Shown piece by piece: positions 1 through 6,857 of a stretch of DNA of 9,694 bases; position 1 is the stretch's first letter; the number at the start of each line of letters is the position of its first letter. The stretch comes from JADHUC01 sp964617665 (GTDB lineage: Bacteria > Planctomycetota > Planctomycetia > Pirellulales > Pirellulaceae), in assembly GCA_964617665.1 (NCBI GenBank), contig CAZUAH010000525.1, positions 1-9,694 on the forward strand. Reading direction: 5' to 3'. The notes below the pieces were generated by a model. That model had not been told where the DNA came from. It saw only the letters and a program-made list of their open reading frames with translations, and did not search any database. A program made the position numbers and the translations under genes.

Positions 1-6
1 CAGAGG

Positions 7-12
7 TATAAT
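7..12 (+). promoter_or_regulatory. possible -10 promoter hexamer TATAAT
   Basis: A perfect TATAAT lies 61 bases upstream of the GTG that opens the large stalk gene. A -35 element would fall outside the window, so it cannot be checked. A start near base 19 would leave a leader of about 54 bases. One hexamer match is weak evidence, and -10 consensus rules are uncertain in the suspected host group. Confidence 0.25.
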
Positions 13-72
13 CCATTCCTTGTTCTCGGGAAATAGAAATTACGCGCTTCCTATGGCGAGCATGATGGCGAA

Positions 73-3000
73 GTGGACACCACCGGGCTCGCGCCCGGCA
101 AGATCCAAGATGCCTCGATCCGTGCGGGCAAGAACCTCGGCGAGATCCTTGTGGTCGACCAGGTCGACACGGCAGCGATCACGGCCGCGGGCGGCTACAT
201 GGGGGACATCCACGCAACCAACCGGCTAGCCGATTCCCAGGTTCGCGCATGGTTCGGAATTGGCACTGTCCAGGCAGACGTCATCGACGACACTGCGATC
301 CACTCGAATCGCAAGTTCATCGAAGCCGTCACGGCGCACGACGGCGTGCTGTCCGGAGTGCTACGAGCGGAAACCGATATCGGCCCGGTATGGTCCGAGC
401 AAGCGATGGAAGCCGACGTTACCGCTCAGACAATCCTCAGCGTCACATCCGACGACGCGGAAATCTCCGGCTTCCTCCACGCCTACCACACGATCGGCAA
501 CGTCACGGCCAGCACCGACATCCGCGGAGCGATCACCGCCGGCGAAGCCGACAGCGGCGTCGGCAACATCGGCAGAGTCCTAGCCGGCGCCGACACCCAA
601 GGCGATATCCACAAACACGTCAAAGCGGGCAGAAACATATACTTTGTGAAGGCTGATGCCCACGTGGACGATTCCGGATACGCCCTGTTTGAACAAGGCG
701 TCCAGGCAGTCTACCAAGCGCTCCTTGCAATGTGGCTCGATGACCCAGATGCCGATCCCGCCAGCATTCCAGGTCCGCCACAAGCGCTAGAGCCGCCGGT
801 CGGCGCTGCTGGTACGGTTCATAGTATGGTCACCGCTGGACGTCACATCGGCGGGGTGTCCGCAGACCAGGATATCAGGGAAGCAGTTGACGCCGGCGAG
901 CGATTGTACTTGGTTGGGGCGCGCGGCAATATCGAGAAAGACGTCTCGTCCGGACTCGGTGCGATGACGCTTCACGCTGGACGAGAAATGAAGGGGGACC
1001 TCACGGCGCACGGACACATATTCGCCAGTTCCTACGGCGACATGAGCTCCAATGCAGCAAGCGATCATGGCGTCGTCGTGCTCGATTCTTGGTCCGCCAT
1101 AACGAGCCAAGAAATATCCGGCCCGGCTGGCGTCCACGTAGCCGCGCACGACTCTATCACCTCCTCGACCATCAACAGTACGAATGGAGTGGTGTCACTT
1201 GGATCTCGCGGAAACGTCCACACACAAGCTGTGGATGCCTCGCAGGCAGTGGCCGCCGGAACGCTGGGAACGTTCAAGGGGCAAGTCATCAGTCAGCATG
1301 GCGATGTGGTTGCGAATGCGGTTCGAGGGATTGACGCACAAATAAATGCTCACCAGCAGGCTGTTGCCGCCACGCTAGGGGATATCGAAGGCTCCATCAT
1401 AGCCGATGGTGTTCAGGCGGAGGTTTATGACTCCCTAAAGGCCGATGTCACGGCGAACGACTCGGTTCGCCTCTACGTGCGCAACGAAGTCACTGGAAAC
1501 GTCACGTCGGGTATTGGCGACATCTATCTTAATGCGGGAACGATCAACGGCAGCAACATCACCGCTTCGGATGGTGTCGTGGGACTCGATGTGTTCGGAA
1601 ACATGAATGGCCAAGTTCAAGGCACGCGGGGAGTTGCGGCTTCTGTGCTCGGAAGCGTAGGGTCTTCGATCAGTTCGTCCGATGGCGGCGTCCTGATCCT
1701 CTCCGATGGCGACGTGGCCGGAACTGTCACGGCGGGCGACGACAAAATCGGTATCGGCATTGTCTCTTGGGGCGATGTATCCGCGAGCCTCACCGCCCAG
1801 AACGGCCCCGTGAGTGTCACCTTCTCTTACGGCAACGTTTCTGGGGAAATCACTGCGGGCAAAGACGCACACGCAAATACGTGGGGCAGCGTCACTGGCC
1901 TCGTAGGTGCTGGGGGCGACGCTGTGATCGTTGCTCGACACAATGTGAACCAAAACGTCACGGCCGGACGAGACGTGCGCATCACTGCCGGCGGCACGGT
2001 GGCGGGCACGACGAACGGTGCGCGAGATGCCGTCGTGTACGCCAATGTGGACATCACTGGAGATGTGACGGGGGCTCGTGATGCCAAAGCCGATGCATTA
2101 GGCGGCGTCAATGCCGATGTCACGGCAACCTCACGGGATGCCGTGGTCTCGGCATTGGGTGATTACACCGGGAATGTCGAAGGTGGCCGCCACGCCACGC
2201 TGGCGGTGGGCGGCTCGATTGCCAACACTACAGTCAACGCCGGCAATACTGCCCAAATGTCCGCCCACGGACCGATTTCGCAGACTCAAGTAACGGCGAA
2301 CGATGACGCCTTGATCTTGGGCGATACCGATGTGGATAGCAGCGAGTTTCAATCTAACGGTGCCAGCGTTGTGCTTACCGCTTTGGACGGAATCAGCGAG
2401 GTTGACGTGCAGGCGGCTGTGGATGCGCAGATCTTCGCCGGGGCGAATGCCAACCTCAACGTCGCTGCCATCAATCGAAACATTGATCTGGTGACGTTAG
2501 GCAACCTGGAAGGCTCGTTCACCGCAGGCAACGACGCCTCGATCTCCGCCTATGGCGCAATCGGAGGCGGCGAAGATAGCGTGTCCATTGCGGCCACCGG
2601 CGGTGATGCATCCATTTTCGGCAAGTCAGGTGTGACCGCCACGGTCACTGGGCAGTCGATCACCTCCTCCGCCCTTATGGACATCAGCGGTACCTACACG
2701 GCTACGGGTGGCGAGATCAGCATCTACACTGGCACCGGTTTCGATGGCACGGCTTCCGCCTTTCACAGCGTGGCCGTCACCGCGCAAGAGGGAATTGATG
2801 GAGAGGTGACCTCCCAATACCGCAATGCGTGGGCGTACGTCTGGGGCGACGGACCGGCTCCGCCGCCTCCACCTCCGCCCGATCCACCGGACCCACCGCC
2901 GCCGCCCCCGCCTCCGCCGCCCGGTAACGTTTCGGCCGACGTGCAGGCCTTCGTGAATGCACAAGTCACTGCCCTGTCTGGCGGAGTAACCGGCAAAGTC

Positions 3001-4881
3001 ACAGCGACGCAAGGCAATGCCGCGGTTACGGCACGCACGGAACTGACCAGCCAGGTCACGGCCGGACGCGACGCGCGAATCTGGGTCGTTGGGCCTGTCT
3101 CTGGCGACGACGGGATCTCCGCCGGCCGCGATGCCTATGTCACCAGCTACGCCAACATATCCACTGGGGTGACCGCCACGGGCGCGGACGCGTTCGTGTC
3201 CGCAGGCACGAACCTGTCTGCGGATGTGACTGGCGAACGCAACGCTTGGGCCGAGGCGCGCACCGCCGATTTGACCGGCAATGTCACCTCGCACGTCGAC
3301 GATGCATCAGCCGTCGCCGGAGGCAAGGTGTCCGGCGACGTGACTGGCCAGCGGCACGCTATGGCTGCCGCGCTGGGCAATGTCGATGGCAACGTGGAGG
3401 CTATCGACGGTCACGCCAGCGCCGTCGCCCACGGCGGTCAAGTAACCGGGATGGTCACAGCCGCTCAATCTGCCGGTGCCTTTGCGCTAGGAAGTATCAC
3501 CGGCAACGTGTACGCAGGTCGCGACGCGATTTCCGTCACACTGGACAGTTCACTGGGCTCGGTTACCGCCGGGCGCGATGCCCTGGCCGTTGCCGGCGAT
3601 GCAGCCAGCGGTCCGGTGGCCGGTGGACGCCACGCCGGAGTCTTGGCCTTTGGCACCGTCTCCAGCAGTGTGACGGCCGCTTCCGGGGACGCTTTCGTCG
3701 CCACGTGGGGTACGGTCGACAACACCGTCAGCGCCGGCGACAGCGCCTTCGTGGCCGCTGGCGATGGCGGCACCGTCACGATGAACGCACCGAACGACGT
3801 GACGCTTGTTTCGTTCGGTACGGTAACTGCCTCGATGAATGCAGGCCGTGACGCTTACGCCTGGTCGGCGGGTAACCTGCTGGGCAACCTGCAAGCCGCC
3901 CGCGACGGCGTGGTCATCTCGTTGGCTTCGGCCGCTATCGGCGTAGAAACGGGCCGCGATGCCTACGTATGGGCGTTTGACGAATACCACAACAACGTTT
4001 TCTCCGGTCGCGACGCCCTGATCGTCTCGCTCGGCGATGTGAACGCCGGTGTGTTCGCTTCAGGCAGTGGTCTGATTTACGCCGTCGAAGACGTCATCGG
4101 CAGCGTCGAAGCAGGCGAATATGCCGGAGTAGTCACCTGGGGCGATGCTGCTGGTCCAATGACCGTCAGAGGCCCGGACGGAGCCTTCGGCTGGGCCTAC
4201 GGCGACTTCAACGGTTTCGTCGAATCTACGGATGGCAATGCTTTTTTGACCGCCTACGGCAACGGATTGGGCGCCGTGCGCGGCGGCATGTACGCGGAAG
4301 CCTACACCGTCGGCGATTGGCTCGGCGACATCGAGGCGGGGGATGTTGCTGCCGGGATCGCCTTGGGCGTCTTCAATGGCAATGTCACAGCCGCCTCCGA
4401 TGGTTATGTCCTGAGCGAGGGCAGTGTCGACGCGGGGCTAACGGCCGGACGAGACGTGTATGTCTGGGCGATCGGCGGTGTCGAAGGAAACTATACGGCA
4501 GGTCGTGACGCAACGGTGATTACGTATGCCGACTACGACGCCGATTTGTACGCCGCTCGTGACGTAGGCCGGCGCGAATTTAACGGTTACGCTTTGCCGG
4601 GCGTTTGGGCGCGGGGTGATATTACCGGAACGATCGAGGCGGGCCGGAACATCGGCAACGATCAACATACGGGTGCTTATACTGAATGGGATTATGGAGT
4701 TTTCAGCTACGGCAGCATCAACGCAACGATCAAGGCGGAAAACACTGCCGGCCATTCCGACGGAGGTCATATCCAGAGCGTCGCTGCATGGGGACCAATC
4801 GCCGGTCATATCGAAGCAGGTGACACAACGCACTACATCCGCTCTGGCGACGCAGTAACGGCCACGCTGATCGCACCCAAC
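73..4881 (+). repeat. degenerate ~20-residue solenoid repeats (protein level)
   Basis: Most of the stalk consists of short repeats centred on 'VTAGRDA' and variants (EAGRNI, GGRHA, TGARDA, SAGDSA), with valine or isoleucine at alternating positions and Gly-Asp or Gly-Asn turns. This is the signature of a right-handed beta-helix or similar solenoid, with about one coil per repeat. Filamentous-haemagglutinin repeats have a comparable length (about 19 residues), but the GRDA-centred consensus differs. At DNA level the copies have diverged. One exact 18-base match (ACGGCCGGACGAGACGTG) occurs at 1960-1977 and 4441-4458. Confidence 0.75.
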
Positions 4882-6264
4882 CTGCCGACGCCCGTGGAGT
4901 TCGACTCCACCATCACCACCGACCATCCCTATCCGGCCACTCCCGACTCCATTGTCGGCCAAGTCATGGCGGAAGTTGCCGACGACTACGCCTTGGTGTC
5001 GGCTACCAAGACCCAGGTCGCCAACGACATCGCCCAGTTGCTAGTTGACTTCGCCGCCGACAAAGCTGCGGACGCCGTCGCACTGGCGGACACGATCGCG
5101 GAAGTATCGGCGAGTGTCGCGGATGCGATCACGGAAGCCGCCGATGCTCTGGCCGCCGACATCGCAGCCGGCAATGCGGAGTTGGACGCGGCAAAGGATG
5201 CGGCGGCCGCACAGCTCGTCGCTTTCCAGGCCGAAATCAACGCCACCGAAGCGGCCATTCAGGTCGAACGAAACTTGGCCATCGCGGAGCAAGATGCGGC
5301 GTACAGCGAAGCTGTTACGCTGGCCGCTACAATTGCCGGCAATATGCCGCAAATGGATGCAAATATCGCCGACATGCGATCGTCTGCCTTGGACCAGTCC
5401 GCCGACAAGAAGGCCCAGTGGGAGCAAGACTGGTACGCCAAGCGGGCCGAGATCGTTGTAGCCGGCGGAGGAAATGCCAACGACGTCAATGACTGGGCCG
5501 TTCACTGTGACGCAACTTGGGAGCAAGCAAAACACTACCCCGTCGAGGTCGGCGAGTACCTGTACGGCTATTTCATCAAGGGGCCATGGGGAATGATCAA
5601 GGGGACTTATTCCCTGATACGTCACCCGATTAAGTCCGCCAAGGGCTTGTACTACGCAGTACGGCACCCTGTTGAGTCATTTGGCGCTATCAAGAAAGAC
5701 GTGGTGGATCAGTGGAATTCTGGAAACGCAGGCCGCGGCGCGGTGCTGTTCGACGCAGCCATGACCATTTTGCCGGCGGCAAAGGCGAGCCAAACTTCCA
5801 AAGTGCGAGTGGTTGCCAAGAGCCAACGAATCGCGCATAAAATAGAGGATGCGGCGCCAGGGGGAGCAAGGGGGCCGGTCAGTGGTCGCGAATTCAATCC
5901 AGCCGAGGCTGGAGGCGCAATTCGTCAACTGACGACCGAGAATATCAAGATAACGAACAAGGGTATCGACGTAGTCGAACAACATCTTGCGCGTTTCGGC
6001 CCTGACGCACCAAATCAGGTAATGGTGCAACGGCTACGGGACATTGCTGCGGGAAAAATCAAGCCAACGCAGGCAGACCTTAATTTCTATTCCCACGAGC
6101 TACGTGAGTTTGTGCGATATCGAAGACAAGGACGCCCGCATGGAGCAGGCGACGACTATAGTCTATGGAATAACGCTCATACGGCGACGCTCGAAGACTA
6201 TGGAATCCCAGGGATGCTCGAAGACTTGTACCATCCTGACGCGATCCGACAGCTGGGGAACTAG
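73..6264 (+). CDS. giant solenoid-stalk polymorphic toxin (2063 aa)
   Basis: This is probably a surface or secreted effector that presents a toxic C-terminal tip on a long fibrous stalk, functionally like CdiA or filamentous-haemagglutinin proteins. In order it shows: degenerate ~20-residue repeats of the type G-[DN]-V-x3-V-T-A-G-R-D-A-x-V-x-A (residues 1-926 and 951-1603); a proline-rich hinge (927-950); an Ala-rich coiled coil (1625-1795); a pretoxin segment (1804-1906) with RHP at 1850 and 1864; and a toxin-like tip (about 1960-2063). A helical, proline-ended insertion interrupts the solenoid near residues 197-246. I find one cysteine in the whole protein (His-Cys near 1810), which suits an extracellular fibre. 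The GTG at 73 is the first start after the in-frame TAG at 34-36. No signal peptide follows and the protein opens within repeat-like sequence, so the 5' end may be truncated. The stop is 3 bases from the next gene. Coding is certain, the toxin role likely, the activity unknown. Confidence 0.9.
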   Translation: MDTTGLAPGKIQDASIRAGKNLGEILVVDQVDTAAITAAGGYMGDIHATNRLADSQVRAWFGIGTVQADVIDDTAIHSNRKFIEAVTAHDGVLSGVLRAETDIGPVWSEQAMEADVTAQTILSVTSDDAEISGFLHAYHTIGNVTASTDIRGAITAGEADSGVGNIGRVLAGADTQGDIHKHVKAGRNIYFVKADAHVDDSGYALFEQGVQAVYQALLAMWLDDPDADPASIPGPPQALEPPVGAAGTVHSMVTAGRHIGGVSADQDIREAVDAGERLYLVGARGNIEKDVSSGLGAMTLHAGREMKGDLTAHGHIFASSYGDMSSNAASDHGVVVLDSWSAITSQEISGPAGVHVAAHDSITSSTINSTNGVVSLGSRGNVHTQAVDASQAVAAGTLGTFKGQVISQHGDVVANAVRGIDAQINAHQQAVAATLGDIEGSIIADGVQAEVYDSLKADVTANDSVRLYVRNEVTGNVTSGIGDIYLNAGTINGSNITASDGVVGLDVFGNMNGQVQGTRGVAASVLGSVGSSISSSDGGVLILSDGDVAGTVTAGDDKIGIGIVSWGDVSASLTAQNGPVSVTFSYGNVSGEITAGKDAHANTWGSVTGLVGAGGDAVIVARHNVNQNVTAGRDVRITAGGTVAGTTNGARDAVVYANVDITGDVTGARDAKADALGGVNADVTATSRDAVVSALGDYTGNVEGGRHATLAVGGSIANTTVNAGNTAQMSAHGPISQTQVTANDDALILGDTDVDSSEFQSNGASVVLTALDGISEVDVQAAVDAQIFAGANANLNVAAINRNIDLVTLGNLEGSFTAGNDASISAYGAIGGGEDSVSIAATGGDASIFGKSGVTATVTGQSITSSALMDISGTYTATGGEISIYTGTGFDGTASAFHSVAVTAQEGIDGEVTSQYRNAWAYVWGDGPAPPPPPPPDPPDPPPPPPPPPPGNVSADVQAFVNAQVTALSGGVTGKVTATQGNAAVTARTELTSQVTAGRDARIWVVGPVSGDDGISAGRDAYVTSYANISTGVTATGADAFVSAGTNLSADVTGERNAWAEARTADLTGNVTSHVDDASAVAGGKVSGDVTGQRHAMAAALGNVDGNVEAIDGHASAVAHGGQVTGMVTAAQSAGAFALGSITGNVYAGRDAISVTLDSSLGSVTAGRDALAVAGDAASGPVAGGRHAGVLAFGTVSSSVTAASGDAFVATWGTVDNTVSAGDSAFVAAGDGGTVTMNAPNDVTLVSFGTVTASMNAGRDAYAWSAGNLLGNLQAARDGVVISLASAAIGVETGRDAYVWAFDEYHNNVFSGRDALIVSLGDVNAGVFASGSGLIYAVEDVIGSVEAGEYAGVVTWGDAAGPMTVRGPDGAFGWAYGDFNGFVESTDGNAFLTAYGNGLGAVRGGMYAEAYTVGDWLGDIEAGDVAAGIALGVFNGNVTAASDGYVLSEGSVDAGLTAGRDVYVWAIGGVEGNYTAGRDATVITYADYDADLYAARDVGRREFNGYALPGVWARGDITGTIEAGRNIGNDQHTGAYTEWDYGVFSYGSINATIKAENTAGHSDGGHIQSVAAWGPIAGHIEAGDTTHYIRSGDAVTATLIAPNLPTPVEFDSTITTDHPYPATPDSIVGQVMAEVADDYALVSATKTQVANDIAQLLVDFAADKAADAVALADTIAEVSASVADAITEAADALAADIAAGNAELDAAKDAAAAQLVAFQAEINATEAAIQVERNLAIAEQDAAYSEAVTLAATIAGNMPQMDANIADMRSSALDQSADKKAQWEQDWYAKRAEIVVAGGGNANDVNDWAVHCDATWEQAKHYPVEVGEYLYGYFIKGPWGMIKGTYSLIRHPIKSAKGLYYAVRHPVESFGAIKKDVVDQWNSGNAGRGAVLFDAAMTILPAAKASQTSKVRVVAKSQRIAHKIEDAAPGGARGPVSGREFNPAEAGGAIRQLTTENIKITNKGIDVVEQHLARFGPDAPNQVMVQRLRDIAAGKIKPTQADLNFYSHELREFVRYRRQGRPHGAGDDYSLWNNAHTATLEDYGIPGMLEDLYHPDAIRQLGN
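2851..2922 (+). other. proline-rich hinge within the stalk
   Basis: Residues 927-950 are almost only proline, broken by two Asp residues after an initial Gly-Pro-Ala. They separate two solenoid blocks of about 926 and 650 residues. Such runs form stiff polyproline helices and often act as spacers in surface proteins. The codons are mixed CCG, CCC, CCT and CCA, so this is not a simple DNA microsatellite. Confidence 0.85.
4945..5457 (+). other. alanine-rich coiled-coil segment of the stalk protein
   Basis: Residues 1625-1795 are rich in Ala, Asp, Glu, Lys and Gln, with hydrophobic residues at heptad-like spacing and almost no Gly or Pro over the central part. This contrasts sharply with the Gly/Val solenoid before it. 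It would form a long helical rod or oligomerisation stem between the solenoid and the pretoxin segment. It was judged by eye, without a coiled-coil score. Confidence 0.7.
5482..5790 (+). other. pretoxin segment with tandem RHP motif
   Basis: Residues 1804-1906 contain 'GPWGMIKGTYSLIRHPI' followed 14 residues later by 'RHPVESFGAIKKDV' and then 'SGNAGRGAVLFDAAMTILP'. Segments of this form, with repeated 'HP' plus an aromatic Gly-Leu-Tyr-Tyr stretch and a Gly-Arg-Gly hydrophobic helix, occur just before exchangeable tips in polymorphic toxins and are thought to help release or translocation. I recognise the pattern but cannot name a Pfam entry with confidence. Confidence 0.55.
5950..6264 (+). 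other. C-terminal toxin-like tip of the stalk protein
   Basis: Residues 1960-2063 differ from the stalk: helical, with polar conserved-looking motifs FYSHELRE (His2008, Glu2009, Arg2011, Glu2012), RYRRQG and WNNAHTATLEDYG (Trp2032, Asn2033, Asn2034, His2036, Glu2041, Asp2042). The His, Asn, Glu and Arg residues would suit a nuclease or other enzymatic toxin, but I cannot assign an activity. Its position at the extreme C terminus, the lower G+C, and a small gene starting 3 bases after the stop are the standard setting of a polymorphic-toxin tip with its immunity gene. Confidence 0.6.
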
Positions 6265-6267
6265 GCG

Positions 6268-6516
6268 ATGACCCAATTACTGCAATTGATTCACAAGAAC
6301 GACGGTAAGTGGACTTGGTATCAGTTAGACCGTGCTCTCTGGGGAGACGAGCTATCGAAGTCGGGAAAACTGAAAGATGCGTTAGGTGACCTTGTGGCAC
6401 GCGGTCTGATTCGTTCGGAGAAAGTTGAGTCAATGCCAAATCCGGTCTATTTCATTACGGAAGACGGGATTTCATATTTGGAAAACGAATCGTCCGATAC
6501 ACCAACGCCCGGCTAG
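6268..6516 (+). CDS. small winged-helix-like protein, probable cognate immunity protein (82 aa)
   Basis: Likely neutralises the toxin tip of the upstream giant protein by direct binding in the cytoplasm. The ATG sits 3 bases after that gene's stop, and GGGGA at 6255-6259 gives an 8-base spacing, so the two are almost surely co-transcribed and translationally close. The protein reads as helix (LLQLIHKNDG), helix with WTWYQLDRALW, a third helix (KLKDALGDLVARGLI) and a two-strand wing (PVYFITEDGISYL), which matches a winged helix-turn-helix outline. No other domain is present. The alternative is a small DNA-binding regulator of the locus, but position directly after a toxin tip favours immunity. 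Gene call is strong; role is inferred. Confidence 0.8.
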   Translation: MTQLLQLIHKNDGKWTWYQLDRALWGDELSKSGKLKDALGDLVARGLIRSEKVESMPNPVYFITEDGISYLENESSDTPTPG

Positions 6517-6589
6517 CCCCACAAAGGCGAAGTCCGTTCCGTTATGCAGCCAGTCCCACCGATGTCCGACGAACAGCGGATGTCCAGTA

Positions 6590-6844
6590 ATGATCTCTCG
6601 CGACAAAGCTACTGAGGTTGCGAAACAGCATCTTTCTGACAATCCGTTGCCGTCTTCTCGGTACAGGTGGATTCTGGCGGAGCCAGTGCAGACGGATGAG
6701 GGTTGGATCTTCGAATACTCCTTTGAATGTGTCGAGGATATTCCGCCAGAAGAATGGGAATGTTTCGGAGGTGCTCCAGGGTTCATCGTGTACGGTGATG
6801 GCTTGGTTAGAGATCTGACCTTCTCCGAGATGCCAGCCAGCTGA
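6590..6844 (+). CDS. YrhB/Imm35-like orphan immunity protein (84 aa)
   Basis: Resembles the YrhB/Imm35 family of polymorphic-toxin immunity proteins: an N-terminal helix (DKATEVAKQHL), then RW at 26-27, GWIFEYSFE at 38-46, and GGAPGFIVYGDG at 60-71, the family's 'GN.P..VD..G' position. Start chosen at the ATG at 6590, because the same frame runs back to a TTG at 6425 but the added residues are basic and proline-rich and overlap the previous gene. AGCGGA about 10 bases upstream is a modest ribosome site. The 84 residues match the compact family size. No toxin tip precedes it; the neighbour upstream is another immunity gene. It therefore looks like an orphan antidote kept after its toxin was lost, or one protecting against toxins from other strains. 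The following HINT fragment begins a few bases after its stop. Confidence 0.75.
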   Translation: MISRDKATEVAKQHLSDNPLPSSRYRWILAEPVQTDEGWIFEYSFECVEDIPPEEWECFGGAPGFIVYGDGLVRDLTFSEMPAS

Positions 6845-6857
6845 CGGCGGATGTTTC

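Noticed and set aside
20..229. Short plus-strand frame starting at TTG before the stalk gene
   Set aside because: Ser/Arg/Pro-rich out-of-frame reading that overlaps the stalk start, with no recognisable feature.
2626..3294. 222-residue open frame on the minus strand opposite the stalk
   Set aside because: It is a shadow of the GC-rich repetitive stalk gene: Arg/Gly-rich, no domain, and other minus-strand frames of the same kind occur along the whole gene.
3246..3851. 201-residue plus-strand frame inside the stalk gene
   Set aside because: Extremely Arg-rich out-of-frame reading of the repeats, fully inside the in-frame coding sequence.
73..4881. CRISPR array or DNA satellite in the repeat region
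   Set aside because: Repeats are conserved at protein level only, with variable spacing and diverged DNA; there are no identical direct repeats with unique spacers.
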